Assembly (NCBI RefSeq): GCF_019012925.1
Contig: NZ_JAGIRL010000030.1
Location: 1-64,000 of the forward strand
Reading direction: 5' to 3'
Origin: Fusobacterium sp.
GTDB lineage: Bacteria > Fusobacteriota > Fusobacteriia > Fusobacteriales > Fusobacteriaceae
Length of the DNA stretch: 64,000 nt
The notes under the pieces: model-generated
Database searches by the model: none
Told to the model about the DNA's origin: nothing
Seen by the model: the letters and a program-made list of their open reading frames with translations, nothing else
Position numbers and translations under genes: made by a program
Shown: piece after piece, positions 1 through 8,717 of the stretch
Position numbering within the stretch: the stretch's first letter is position 1
How the letters are laid out: each line of letters begins with the position of its first letter

Positions 1-15
1 GTAAGATATTAATAT

Positions 16-136
16 AGCTTGGTGAGAAGAGCTACGGGGGTACACCCAGATACATTCCGAACCTGGAAGTTAAGCCCGTAAACGCTGAAAGTACTTGGAG
101 GGAAGCCTCCTGGGAGGATAGGAACTTGCCAAGCTT
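16..136 (+). rRNA. rrf: 5S ribosomal RNA
   Basis: About 120 nt with the conserved 5S core (loop around CCGAACCTGGAAGTTAAGCC near 56-75). The ends pair: AGCTTGG at 16-22 with CCAAGCT at 130-136. A T-rich tract follows directly and probably terminates the rRNA operon, whose 16S and 23S genes would lie upstream, outside the window. Confidence 0.96.
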
Positions 137-188
137 TTTTTATTTTTTGGAGAATATCAAAAAAATAGTTAAAATAGGTGTAATTATT

Positions 189-217
189 TTGAACTATTAA
201 AAGAGATATGATATAAT
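189..217 (+). promoter_or_regulatory. Sigma-70 promoter for the PHP phosphatase gene
   Basis: TTGAAC (189-194), a 17-bp spacer, then a perfect TATAAT (212-217). It lies 25 bp before the start codon at 243, and a strong AAGGAGG ribosome binding site sits between. Confidence 0.7.
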
Positions 218-242
218 AAAGAAAGTAAAAAGGAGGGGGAAA

Positions 243-980
243 ATGAGATATCCTATAGATTTACATATACATACTTCTGCTAATCCACATGCTTATAGTA
301 CATTGGAAGAGAATATAAGAAGTGCAAGAGAAAAAAATATGAAAGTGATAGCAATAACAAATCATGGACCGGCATTACAAGATTCACCTCATTGGTGGAG
401 TTTAGTGAATATGCGTGTTATTCCTGAATATGTAGGAGAGTTAAGAGTATTAAAAGGTGTTGAAACTAATATTATAGATGAAAATGGTAATTTTGATATA
501 AATCAGAGAATTTATGATGTGATGGATATTATTCTGTGTGGTTTACATACTGTTGAAGCATATGGAGATCCTACAAATATAATAAAGAATACAAAAGCTG
601 TAGTAAATATGATAAGAAGTCAAAAAATAGATATTATGGTACATTTAGGAAATCCACAATTTCCATTGGAGTATGAAATTGTAGTTCAAGAAGCTACTAA
701 AGCAGGAGTGGCAATTGAACTAAATAACTCATCTCTAAGAGCTTCAAGAAAAGGTTCTGAAGTAAATTGTAGAAAGATATTGGAGCTATGTAAAAAATAT
801 GATACCTATGTGTCATTGGGAACAGATTCACATATCTCCTATGATATAGGTGAGTTTTCAAAAGTACAGGAGTTAATAGATAAAATTGGATATCCTATGG
901 AGAAGATTTTAAACTTTTCTGTTGAAAATTTAGAGGCATTTTTAAAAGAAAGAAAAGAGAAGAGAGTAAAAAACATATAA
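243..980 (+). CDS. PHP-domain phosphatase, YcdX family
   Basis: A 245-residue metal-dependent phosphoesterase of the PHP superfamily. The first metal motif DLHIHTS is at residues 6-12 (H8, H10), TNHGP at about 39-43, an acidic ligand in GVETN near 72-76, and GTDSHIS near residue 193. The length matches the YcdX family, which are trinuclear-metal phosphatases with poorly defined physiological substrates. It has its own promoter and stands alone between the 5S RNA and the FabK-like pair. The family call is secure; the substrate is unknown. A histidinol-phosphatase role is possible for PHP proteins in general, but no histidine gene is near. Confidence 0.85.
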   Translation: MRYPIDLHIHTSANPHAYSTLEENIRSAREKNMKVIAITNHGPALQDSPHWWSLVNMRVIPEYVGELRVLKGVETNIIDENGNFDINQRIYDVMDIILCGLHTVEAYGDPTNIIKNTKAVVNMIRSQKIDIMVHLGNPQFPLEYEIVVQEATKAGVAIELNNSSLRASRKGSEVNCRKILELCKKYDTYVSLGTDSHISYDIGEFSKVQELIDKIGYPMEKILNFSVENLEAFLKERKEKRVKNI

Positions 981-1001
981 AAAACAGATGTAATTTTATA
1001 C

Positions 1002-1030
1002 TTTACTTAATTTATTACACGTGTTATAAT
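1002..1030 (+). promoter_or_regulatory. Extended -10 promoter for the FabK-like pair
   Basis: A weak TTTACT -35 (1002-1007), a 17-bp spacer, then TATAAT (1025-1030) preceded by TG at 1022-1023, an extended -10. The AAGGAGG ribosome binding site at 1047-1053 follows before the start at 1064. Confidence 0.65.
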
Positions 1031-1063
1031 TAACCTAGCTTAATTTAAGGAGGTAATTTTAAT

Positions 1064-2002
1064 ATGGTAAAAATTGGAGATTTAAGTATAAAAACACCGA
1101 TAATACAGGGTGGTATGGCTATTAGGGTCTCAATGGCTAAACTGGCAGCATCAGTGGCTAATGAAGGTGGATTAGGAGTAATAGCAGGAACAACTTTAAG
1201 TATAGAGGAATTAAAATCTGAAATAAAAAAAGCTAGAGATATGATAGTTAATAAAGGTGGAGCATTGGGTGTTAACATAATGTATGCAGCTACTAATTTT
1301 ATGGAATTAGTTAAGGCTTCCATTGAAGAAAAAGTAGATGTTATCATATTTGGAGCTGGATTTTCAAGAGATATATTTGAAGTGGCAAAAGGTACAGGAG
1401 TAAAAATTGTACCCATAGTTTCTACATTAAAACTGGCTAAAATATCTCAAAAATTAGGAGCAGATGCCATTGTAGTAGAGGGTGGAAATGCTGGAGGGCA
1501 TTTAGGAACTGATTTGGACTCTTGGGATATAGTGGAAGATATAGCAAAAAATATAGATATTCCAGTATTTGGAGCAGGTGGAGTAATAACTCCAGAAGAT
1601 GCTCAAAGAATGATGAATTTAGGAGTTTCAGGGGTACAGATGGGAAGTAGATTTGTTGCTTCTGAAGAGTGTGAGATAGATAGAAAATTTAAAGAGATGT
1701 ATATCAATGCCAAAGAGGGAGATATAGTAAGGATGATGAGTTCAGCTGGTTTACCAGCTAATGCTATAATAAGCCCCTTTGTAGAAAAGATTAGAGAAGA
1801 TAGAGCTGATAGACCAACTAAGTGTATAAAATGTTTGAAGAAATGTACCTACAAGTTTTGTGTGAATGAGAGATTAGTGAGAGGTCATTCAGGTGACTTT
1901 GAAGGTGGAATTTTCTTTGCGGGAAAAGATGCTTGGAAAATCAATGAGATACTATCTGTTAAAGAGATATTTGACAGATTTAAAAAAGTATTTAAAGAAT
2001 AA
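1064..2002 (+). CDS. Nitronate monooxygenase / FabK-like flavoprotein with C-terminal Cys cluster
   Basis: A 312-residue FMN TIM-barrel protein of the nitronate monooxygenase/FabK family. The N-terminal QGGMA motif is at 15-19, GGNAGGHLGTD at about 140-150 (H146 is the catalytic His position), and a phosphate-binding GAGGV near 170-174. It differs from its neighbour FabK in a C-terminal cluster of four cysteines (C254, C257, C261, C266) that could bind zinc or an Fe-S centre. It lies 21 bp upstream of fabK in the same operon, with SD AAGGAGG at 1047. Known members oxidise alkyl nitronates or reduce enoyl-ACP. The tandem arrangement hints at a lipid-related or detoxifying reductase, but the substrate is not determined. 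Confidence 0.8.
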   Translation: MVKIGDLSIKTPIIQGGMAIRVSMAKLAASVANEGGLGVIAGTTLSIEELKSEIKKARDMIVNKGGALGVNIMYAATNFMELVKASIEEKVDVIIFGAGFSRDIFEVAKGTGVKIVPIVSTLKLAKISQKLGADAIVVEGGNAGGHLGTDLDSWDIVEDIAKNIDIPVFGAGGVITPEDAQRMMNLGVSGVQMGSRFVASEECEIDRKFKEMYINAKEGDIVRMMSSAGLPANAIISPFVEKIREDRADRPTKCIKCLKKCTYKFCVNERLVRGHSGDFEGGIFFAGKDAWKINEILSVKEIFDRFKKVFKE

Positions 2003-2023
2003 GATAATAATTTAGGAGGATTT

Positions 2024-2977
2024 ATGGAAAATAACAAAATCTGTAAACTACTGGGAATAAAATACCCAATATTTCAAGGAGCAATGGCTTGGATAGCTAA
2101 TGGGAACTTAGCAGGACACGTATCTAGAGATGGAGGATTGGGAATAATTGCTGGTGGAGGAATGCCAGTTGAGATATTAAGACAAGAGATAAGAAAGGTA
2201 AAAGAGATCACATCTAACCCTTTTGGAGTAAACTTAATGTTGATGATGGAAGATATAGAGAAACAAATAGATGTTTGTATAGAGGAGAAAGTACCAGTAG
2301 TAACAACAGGTGCAGGGAATCCAGGACCTTATATGGAGAAATTAAAAAATGCAGGAATAAAAGTTATTCCAGTTGTAGCATCAGTGGCACTTGCTAAAAG
2401 AATGGAAAAAATAGGAGCAGATGCTGTTATAGCTGAAGGTATGGAAGGTGGAGGACATATTGGAACAATAACTACAATGTCACTATTACCACAAGTAGCT
2501 GAGGCTGTTTCTATTCCAGTTATAGGTGCAGGTGGAATAGCTAGTGGAAAGCAGTTTTTAGCAGCTCTTTCTCTAGGAGCTGAAGGAGTGCAAGTTGGAA
2601 CAAAATTCTTAGTAGCTGAAGAGTGTACAATACACGAAAATTATAAAAAGGCAATTTTAAAAGCTAAGGATAGATCAACAGTTTCAACAGGAAATTATAC
2701 TGGTCACCCTGTAAGAGTTATTGAAAATAAATTTGCTAAACAGATACTAGAGATGGAAAAGGTAGGAGCTCCAAAAGAGGAGATCGAAAAGATGGGAGTA
2801 GGAAAATTAAGATTGGCTGTTGTAGATGGAGACACAGATAATGGAAGCGTTATGGCTGGTCAAGTAGCAGCAATGGTAAATACTCCAATGACAACAAAAG
2901 AGATACTAGAAAGTTTTATGAGAGAGCTAGAAGAGGAAAAAGCAAAACTTATAGCTAGAATTGACTCTTGGAAATAG
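2024..2977 (+). CDS. fabK: Enoyl-ACP reductase II (FabK)
   Basis: A 317-residue FMN-dependent enoyl-[acyl-carrier-protein] reductase that completes each fatty acid elongation cycle. It closely follows streptococcal Fab[13 protein letters not shown] near residues 16-27, VTTGAGNP near 93-100, [11 protein letters not shown] near 137-147 with catalytic H145, IGAGGIASG near 166-174, and the C-terminal DNGSVMAGQ segment. FabK replaces FabI in this lineage. It is the second gene after the FabK-like paralogue, with SD TAGGAGG, and is followed by a hairpin terminator. High confidence. Confidence 0.93.
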   Translation: MENNKICKLLGIKYPIFQGAMAWIANGNLAGHVSRDGGLGIIAGGGMPVEILRQEIRKVKEITSNPFGVNLMLMMEDIEKQIDVCIEEKVPVVTTGAGNPGPYMEKLKNAGIKVIPVVASVALAKRMEKIGADAVIAEGMEGGGHIGTITTMSLLPQVAEAVSIPVIGAGGIASGKQFLAALSLGAEGVQVGTKFLVAEECTIHENYKKAILKAKDRSTVSTGNYTGHPVRVIENKFAKQILEMEKVGAPKEEIEKMGVGKLRLAVVDGDTDNGSVMAGQVAAMVNTPMTTKEILESFMRELEEEKAKLIARIDSWK

Positions 2978-3015
2978 TAGATAACTAAAAATTTAAAATA
3001 AAATTATAAATATAT

Positions 3016-3070
3016 AAAAGGAAAAACTTACTTTTAGTAACTAATGCTTATTATGGTGGTTTTTCCTTTT
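3016..3070 (+). terminator. Terminator after fabK
   Basis: A 12-bp stem, AAAAGGAAAAAC (3016-3027) with GTTTTTCCTTTT (3059-3070), with a 31-nt loop and trailing T residues. The long loop makes it less certain than the other terminators listed. Confidence 0.55.
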
Positions 3071-3097
3071 TTAGTTGTAATATCATCTCTTTTTATA

Positions 3098-3126
3098 TTG
3101 AAATCAATTATTCTCTATGATACAAT
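3098..3126 (+). promoter_or_regulatory. Promoter for the maf-mreB-scpB-rluB operon
   Basis: TTGAAA (3098-3103), a 17-bp spacer, TACAAT (3121-3126) with an upstream TG (3118-3119). It lies 33 bp before the first start codon of a run of overlapping genes that extends to 8305. Confidence 0.65.
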
Positions 3127-3159
3127 ATAAAGTAGTTTAAATAAGGAAAAGAGGTAGAA

Positions 3160-3822
3160 ATGAAAAGATTTTCTCTTTTAATTCAATTAAAATTTATTTA
3201 TATGTATGTTCTGTTGTATCTAATAATTGGATATTTCTATGACAGTAAAATAAAGATGCTTGGATATTATGATATTTTGGAGCAGTATTTTGGAAATTTC
3301 ATTGTTTTTATGATTTTTATTTTAATGTTACATCTATACTCCCTTTTTATAAAATGTAAAAGAAATAGAATGGTCTATGGAATCAGATTAAATTTCTTTG
3401 TAATATTGGGAGTTTCAACAGTTTTTCTTGGTGGGCTTTATAACTTAGGATTACCTTTCAAAAAAATAGTGGCTGATGAGGTAGTTTTAGAAAATTCAAT
3501 CAGAATGTTTTTATATCAGTATAAGCTAGGAACAGTATTGACTTATTCATTTAACTACTGTATAAGTAATATCTATTTTAACTATTTCTATGTGAGCTTA
3601 TATGTATTGATTTTTATCTCGTTATTTTTCTTGATTGCTAAGAAGTTGAGAGTTACTATTACCTCTATAATTGTCCATAGAAGAGAGGAAAAAAGACGAA
3701 GAATAGAGAAACAATTAATTCAAGAGCAGATAGAATTGATGGAAGCAATGGAGAGAAGAGAGAGGGAACAGAAGATCTTAGAAGAGGAAAAGGAGAAGGT
3801 AGAAGATGATACTAGCATCTAA
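3160..3822 (+). CDS. Membrane protein with cytoplasmic coiled-coil tail, unknown function
   Basis: A 220-residue protein not assigned to a family. About four hydrophobic segments are visible (roughly residues 10-26, 47-65, 77-95 and 140-165). They are followed by a strongly charged Glu/Arg/Lys helix from about 168 to the end that should form a coiled coil. It is the first gene of an operon and overlaps maf by 17 nt, so translation is probably coupled. Its place directly before maf and mreB suggests a role at the cell envelope or with the elongation machinery, but this is context only. It does not resemble MreC or MreD in order or length. Confidence 0.7.
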   Translation: MKRFSLLIQLKFIYMYVLLYLIIGYFYDSKIKMLGYYDILEQYFGNFIVFMIFILMLHLYSLFIKCKRNRMVYGIRLNFFVILGVSTVFLGGLYNLGLPFKKIVADEVVLENSIRMFLYQYKLGTVLTYSFNYCISNIYFNYFYVSLYVLIFISLFFLIAKKLRVTITSIIVHRREEKRRRIEKQLIQEQIELMEAMERREREQKILEEEKEKVEDDTSI

Positions 3823-4384
3823 ATCACCTAGAAGAAAAGAGATTCTAGAGAGTGTAGGATTTAATTTAAAAATTATAAGTGTAGATATAGATGAGTGTAG
3901 TGATGAGATTGATATTTGTGATAAGATAAAGGATATTGCTTATAAAAAAGTAAAAGCAGTAGCAGATAGATATCCAGATGAATATGTAGTAGGAGCAGAT
4001 ACAATAGTTGAATTAGATGGAGAGATAATAGGAAAGCCTAAAGATGAGAGAGAAGCCTACGAAATATTAAAAAGATTGTCAGGTAGAACTCACAATGTGA
4101 TAACAGCATATTCATTTATAAATAGAAAAAAGAATCTAGAAACAAAAGATTGCTCAGTAACTAAAGTATACTTTAAAGAGTTGAGTGATGAGATGATTGA
4201 GTGGTATATAGGAACTAAAGAGCCAATGGATAAAGCAGGAGCCTATGGAATTCAAGAGAAGGGAGCTATATTTGTAGAGAAAATAGAGGGTGATTTTTTT
4301 ACAGTGATGGGATTCCCAATAGAGAGATTTATGGAAAGATTATTAAATCTAGGAGTAAAATTAAAAGAGATTGAAAGAATATAA
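3806..4384 (+). CDS. maf: Maf-like nucleoside triphosphate pyrophosphatase
   Basis: A 192-residue house-cleaning nucleotide pyrophosphatase that hydrolyses non-canonical or modified NTPs. The signature N-terminus ILASKSPRRKEIL is at residues 2-14; VGADTIVELDGEIIGKP lies near 62-78, and DKAGAYGIQEKGA near 140-152. The start lies inside the preceding gene (17-nt overlap) with the SD AGGAG upstream, and it precedes mreB by 22 bp. The maf-mreB pairing is common in bacteria and is linked to septum and shape control. Confidence 0.93.
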   Translation: MILASKSPRRKEILESVGFNLKIISVDIDECSDEIDICDKIKDIAYKKVKAVADRYPDEYVVGADTIVELDGEIIGKPKDEREAYEILKRLSGRTHNVITAYSFINRKKNLETKDCSVTKVYFKELSDEMIEWYIGTKEPMDKAGAYGIQEKGAIFVEKIEGDFFTVMGFPIERFMERLLNLGVKLKEIERI

Positions 4385-4406
4385 TATATGAAGTTAGAGG
4401 TGTGTA

Positions 4407-5453
4407 ATGAGAAAAATATTTAATAAATTTTTAGGGATATTTTCAGAGGATTTGGGGATCGATTTAGGAACTTCAAATACTTTGGTTTGTATTAGAAATA
4501 GAGGAATAATACTGAATGAGCCTTCTGTAGTAGCTTTGAATAACAAAACTAAAGATGTTTTTGAAGTTGGAGATAGAGCCAAATTGATGATAGGAAGAAC
4601 TCCTGGGAGTATTCAGACAATAAGACCATTAAAAAATGGAGTTATTGCAGATTATGAGATAACTGAAAAAATGTTGAGAAGCTTTTTAAAAAAGGTAAAT
4701 CAGAAAAAAGGATTATCTAGTCCAAGAGTTATAATCTGTGTTCCCGCTGGAGTAACACAAGTTGAAAAGAGAGCTGTTATAGATGTAACAAGAGAAGCTG
4801 GAGCAAGAGAAGCTTATTTGATAGAGGAGCCTATGGCAGCTGCAATAGGAATAGGATTAAATATATTTGAACCAGAGGGAAATTTAATAATAGATATCGG
4901 TGGTGGAACATCAGAGATAGCTGTAATATCTTTAGGTGGAATAGTAAAAACTTCATCTTTTAGAGTGGCTGGAGACAGATTGGATAGTACAATAATAGAT
5001 TATGTAAGACAGAAGCACAATCTATTAATAGGAGAGAGAACAGCTGAGGAGATCAAAAAAACAATAGGAGCAGTTATTGATTTAGAAGAGGATGAGGTTA
5101 TAGAGATAAGTGGAAGAAACGCTTTAAATGGATTACCTAGAGATATAAAAATATACTCTTCTGAGATAGTAGAAGCTTTAGGAGACTTAGTACAACAGAT
5201 AATTGAAGAGGTGAAAGTGATATTGGAAAAAACACCACCTGAATTATCTTCAGATATTAAGAGAAAAGGAATATATATAACTGGAGGAGGAGCTCTTTTA
5301 AGAGGAATAGATAAAAAGATATCTGAGAACTTAAACCTAGAGGTAAAAATATCAGATGATCCACTAAATGCAGTAATAAATGGAATACAAATTTTATTAA
5401 AGAATTTTGAGACATATAAGAAAGTGTTGATATCTCCTGAAAGTGATTATTAA
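4407..5453 (+). CDS. mreB: Rod shape-determining protein MreB
   Basis: A 348-residue bacterial actin homologue that forms membrane-associated filaments directing lateral wall synthesis. The phosphate 1 motif GIDLGTSNTLV is at about residues 17-27, IEEPMAAAIGIGL near 139-151, phosphate 2 DIGGGTSEIAV near 162-172, and the adenosine motif ITGGGALLRG near 291-300. Full length. It sits between maf and a secreted unknown protein. The usual downstream partners mreC and mreD are not in this window. Confidence 0.96.
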   Translation: MRKIFNKFLGIFSEDLGIDLGTSNTLVCIRNRGIILNEPSVVALNNKTKDVFEVGDRAKLMIGRTPGSIQTIRPLKNGVIADYEITEKMLRSFLKKVNQKKGLSSPRVIICVPAGVTQVEKRAVIDVTREAGAREAYLIEEPMAAAIGIGLNIFEPEGNLIIDIGGGTSEIAVISLGGIVKTSSFRVAGDRLDSTIIDYVRQKHNLLIGERTAEEIKKTIGAVIDLEEDEVIEISGRNALNGLPRDIKIYSSEIVEALGDLVQQIIEEVKVILEKTPPELSSDIKRKGIYITGGGALLRGIDKKISENLNLEVKISDDPLNAVINGIQILLKNFETYKKVLISPESDY

Positions 5454-5471
5454 GAAAGAAAGAGGAAAAAT

Positions 5472-7091
5472 ATGAAAAAATTGATAACTCTATTTTTAAT
5501 AACATATATTTTTTCATATGCAAACTATCTCATTACTAATAGTGAGATAGTTCTTTTTTATGATAAAGAGTATAATAGCATAAAATATATAAGAGGTGAT
5601 GTTTTTAATAAAACAGATATCTCAAAATTAGAGGGGAGTTTAATTTTAAATAACGAGGAGATAATTCCTTTAAATAAATATTTTATTGGTGCAGAAATGG
5701 TTACTCAAAACAATATTTTAAAATTAAACTATAGAATTAAAGAGAAAGATATAAGTGTTTATATCATTCCCTCAATGAGTGAGAGAGATAAGCTATATTT
5801 TAAAGTTGAATTGGGAGAGTTTAAAAGAGAGGCTAAAAATATAGATTTCGCATTAAAAATAATACCTCAATATGAGAATAGATATGTTGATTTTAATGAA
5901 AAAAATAGTTCATACTCATATGATGATTTTTATATTAAGGCTGAAAATTATCAAGGAAAGTTATATATTACAAGGGATTCACAGTTGGAAGATTTAAATT
6001 TAGAAGAGGTAAAAAATAAGGTAAAAAAATATCAAGATGATAGCTTATATTACATTGTAAAGGATATTGAAAAAGAGAGAGATTTAGTTTTAGTAATTAA
6101 ATTTTATCAAGAGTTTCAAAAAGATCCTCAAATATTAAATCAGGATATATTTGCAAATGAGATTGATTACTGGGAGAAAAATGGTTATGATAATAAATTT
6201 ACTGAAAAGAAAGTTATTTTTCGAAAGGAGCTTGAAAACTTACAGATAATGAGCTCTAGAAGTATCATACCAAATAGAATAGATTATACAAAAAGTGAAA
6301 AAAATTTAAATACAAAGATAAAATTATACTACTTGAACACCCTATATGATAAAGGGTTTAATGCAAATAAACTTTTTGAAGATATAAATATAAGAAAGAG
6401 TGAAAATGAAGCTATAATATATTATACTTTTCTTTTTAGATATTTAAATGATAGTGAAAATACCCTCGATGGAAATCTATTAAAGGGGAAGATAATGCCA
6501 GAGGTACTCTCTTTGTTAGATTATTTAGAGGAAGTAGATGATGAGGTTATAAATATTAGAAATAATATAAATAGCTATTATTGGTACTATCAGTTAATAG
6601 AAGCTATTCAAGAAAGAGAAGAGTTTCAAAGTGAGAGAGAGTTCATAAGAAATAAGAAAGAGTTTCTTTTAAACTATTTGAATAGAAATTTTGTGAGTGA
6701 GAATGGTTTAAAAAGTAGAAAAAATAGTAAAAGAGTTAACTATAAAAATATAAAATATATTGATTTTTTACCTCAAGAGGAACAGTTAAAGCTATTAAGA
6801 AAGGATTATAAAGAGAATTACAATAGTCGTTATGGAGTTTTAATTCACGGAAAAGATGTAGATAGAATAGATTTAAATTATAATCTTGCTTTTATCTCAA
6901 AGTTATACAAAAATGGAGAGAGCTTTTTAGCAGACAAGTTATTTTTTAATATAAAAAACTATATTAAAAGAAATAACTACTATGTATCTAACTATATATA
7001 TTTAACTGGAGATAATATCCCAGGTATAGATGGAGAAACTTTATATTTATACTTTATAGCAGAAGAGTACAGGGAGAAATATGGAGATTAA
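5472..7091 (+). CDS. Secreted or periplasmic protein of unknown function
   Basis: A 539-residue protein with a clear signal sequence: MKKLI followed by a hydrophobic stretch to about residue 17. The mature part is rich in Lys, Glu, Tyr and Asn. The N-terminal half reads as beta-rich. The C-terminal half (from about 265) looks helical with repeated Tyr/Asn helices, reminiscent of an alpha/alpha toroid, but no catalytic motif is recognisable. It is encoded between mreB (18 bp) and scpB (11-nt overlap), so it is cotranscribed with shape and segregation genes. An envelope role, perhaps on glycan, is a guess from context. Confidence 0.65.
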   Translation: MKKLITLFLITYIFSYANYLITNSEIVLFYDKEYNSIKYIRGDVFNKTDISKLEGSLILNNEEIIPLNKYFIGAEMVTQNNILKLNYRIKEKDISVYIIPSMSERDKLYFKVELGEFKREAKNIDFALKIIPQYENRYVDFNEKNSSYSYDDFYIKAENYQGKLYITRDSQLEDLNLEEVKNKVKKYQDDSLYYIVKDIEKERDLVLVIKFYQEFQKDPQILNQDIFANEIDYWEKNGYDNKFTEKKVIFRKELENLQIMSSRSIIPNRIDYTKSEKNLNTKIKLYYLNTLYDKGFNANKLFEDINIRKSENEAIIYYTFLFRYLNDSENTLDGNLLKGKIMPEVLSLLDYLEEVDDEVINIRNNINSYYWYYQLIEAIQEREEFQSEREFIRNKKEFLLNYLNRNFVSENGLKSRKNSKRVNYKNIKYIDFLPQEEQLKLLRKDYKENYNSRYGVLIHGKDVDRIDLNYNLAFISKLYKNGESFLADKLFFNIKNYIKRNNYYVSNYIYLTGDNIPGIDGETLYLYFIAEEYREKYGD

Positions 7092-7617
7092 AAATAAGAT
7101 TGAAGCAATTCTTCTCTTAGGTGGAGATGAAGTTAAGATAAAAGAGTTATCTAAGTTTTTTTCCATTCCTTTAGATGAAGTATTAAAGATATTAGAGGAA
7201 TTAAAAGAGGAGAGAAGAGAGAGTGGAATAAACATAGAGATAGATGGTGAGGTTGTAAGTTTAGCAACTAATCCAATCTATGGAGAGGTAATAAATGATT
7301 TTTTCCAACAGGAGAGCAAACCTAAAAAACTTTCAGGAGCAGCACTGGAGACACTTTCAATAATAGCTTATAGGCAACCTATAACAAAGGGAGAGATAGA
7401 AGCTATTAGAGGTGTATCTGTAGATAGAATAATCCAAAATTTGGAGGAGAAAAAATTTATAAGAGTGTGTGGAAAGAGAGAGACAATAGGAAGACCAAAT
7501 TTATATGAGGTAACTAATAAATTTTTAGGTTATATAGGAATAAAAAAAATCGAGGAATTACCTAATTATTTAGATGTGAGAGGAAGTGATGAAGATAGAG
7601 GAGATCAGAATAAATAA
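7081..7617 (+). CDS. scpB: Segregation and condensation protein B (ScpB)
   Basis: A 178-residue winged-helix kleisin-interacting subunit of the SMC-ScpAB condensin. The family hallmark ETLSIIAYRQPITKGEIEAI is at about residues 91-110, followed by IRGVSVD and GRPNLYEVT near 139-147. The start overlaps the preceding gene by 11 nt, and the 3' end overlaps rluB. The partner scpA is normally adjacent but is not here, so it must lie elsewhere. The scpB-rluB order is widely conserved and supports the call. Confidence 0.93.
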   Translation: MEIKNKIEAILLLGGDEVKIKELSKFFSIPLDEVLKILEELKEERRESGINIEIDGEVVSLATNPIYGEVINDFFQQESKPKKLSGAALETLSIIAYRQPITKGEIEAIRGVSVDRIIQNLEEKKFIRVCGKRETIGRPNLYEVTNKFLGYIGIKKIEELPNYLDVRGSDEDRGDQNK

Positions 7618-8305
7618 GTATCTAGCTTCTTTGGGAGTAGGTTCAAGAAGAGAGATTGATAGATTGATAGAAGAGGGAAAAATAAAGGTCAATGGAGAGA
7701 TAATCTCAGCTGGAATAAAGGTAACAGAGGAAGATGAGATTGAGGTAAAGGGAAAGAAAATTGAAAAAACTGGGGAGAAGAAAGTGTACTATATGCTAAA
7801 TAAACCCTTGGAGATATTGAGTTCAGCTAAAGATGATAGAGGAAGAAAAACTGTTGTAGATCTAATCAAATGTAAGGAGAGAATATTTCCTATTGGAAGA
7901 TTGGACTACAATACAACAGGACTGATTCTACTTACTAATGATGGAGAGTTATTTAATAGAGTGATACACCCTCGTTCAGAGATATATAAGGAGTATTATG
8001 TTAAGGTGTTGGGGGAGATAAAGGAAAGCTCTATAAAAAAGCTTGAGAATGGAGTTGAGTTGGAAGATGGTAAAACTCTGCCTGCATATGTAAAAGTACT
8101 ATCTAAAGAGAGAGGAAAGAGTGAGCTATTGATCTCTATAAGAGAGGGAAGAAATAGACAGGTGAGAAGAATGTTAGATGCAGTTAATCACCCTGTAGTT
8201 ATTTTGAGAAGAGAAAGAATAGGGAAGCTAGCTTTGGGTAAATTAAGAGTAGGAGAGTATAGAGAGTTGACAGCAGAGGAAGTAAAATACCTATATTCTT
8301 TATAA
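7589..8305 (+). CDS. rluB: 23S rRNA pseudouridine synthase, RsuA/RluB family
   Basis: A 238-residue pseudouridine synthase. The N-terminal S4 domain (RINKYLASLGVGSRREID, residues 7-24) is followed by the catalytic domain with GRLDYNTTGL near 103-112 (D106 nucleophile) and REGRNRQVRRML. I start at ATG 7589; a GTG at 7586 is in frame just upstream, but the GAGAGGA SD suits the ATG. It overlaps scpB by 29 nt. RluB modifies helix 89 of 23S rRNA; RluE or RsuA specificity cannot be excluded from sequence alone. Confidence 0.88.
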   Translation: MKIEEIRINKYLASLGVGSRREIDRLIEEGKIKVNGEIISAGIKVTEEDEIEVKGKKIEKTGEKKVYYMLNKPLEILSSAKDDRGRKTVVDLIKCKERIFPIGRLDYNTTGLILLTNDGELFNRVIHPRSEIYKEYYVKVLGEIKESSIKKLENGVELEDGKTLPAYVKVLSKERGKSELLISIREGRNRQVRRMLDAVNHPVVILRRERIGKLALGKLRVGEYRELTAEEVKYLYSL

Positions 8306-8313
8306 TTAAATTA

Positions 8314-8322
8314 TGTTATAAT
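8314..8322 (+). promoter_or_regulatory. Extended -10 promoter element for gatCAB
   Basis: TGTTATAAT: TG at 8314-8315 and TATAAT at 8317-8322, identical to the extended -10 upstream of the FabK-like pair. No convincing -35 is seen. The gatC start at 8358 follows an AGGAGG SD. Confidence 0.55.
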
Positions 8323-8357
8323 ATAGGGTAAAAACAAGTATAATAGGAGGCAAAAAT

Positions 8358-8645
8358 ATGGCATTAACAAGAGAAGAGGTTTTAAATGTAGCTAAACTTG
8401 CTAGATTAAAATTTCAACCTGATGAAATTGAAAAATTTCAAATAGAATTAAATGACATACTTGGATATATTGATATGTTGAATGAAGTGGAAACTGAAGA
8501 AGTTACAGCTATGACACAGGTAAATTCACAAGTAAATAACTTGAGAGAAGATGTAGTGAAAGAATCTTTAACAGTTGAAAAAGCACTTTCAAATGCTCCA
8601 GATTCTGGTGATGGTGCAATAATAGTACCAAAAGTAGTTGGTTAA
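8358..8645 (+). CDS. gatC: Glu-/Asp-tRNA amidotransferase subunit C
   Basis: A 95-residue GatC, the small subunit that stabilises GatA and tethers it to GatB. The N-terminus LTREEVLNVAKLARL and the central FQIELNDILGYIDMLNEV are typical, as is the late P(D/S)xxDGAIIVPKVV end. It opens the operon gatC-gatA-gatB (73 bp to gatA). The complex converts mischarged Glu-tRNA(Gln), and often Asp-tRNA(Asn), to the correct form. Its presence implies the indirect route of tRNA charging. Confidence 0.95.
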   Translation: MALTREEVLNVAKLARLKFQPDEIEKFQIELNDILGYIDMLNEVETEEVTAMTQVNSQVNNLREDVVKESLTVEKALSNAPDSGDGAIIVPKVVG

Positions 8646-8717
8646 TTAGAATAGAAGAAGATTAGTAGATAATCATAGAGAGTGTGGTATCTATTAAAAC
8701 TAAGGAGGATTTTTTTA

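Noticed and set aside
1045..1416. 123-codon antisense frame opposite the FabK-like gene
   Set aside because: Shadow of a conserved coding frame; composition and lack of SD do not support a gene.
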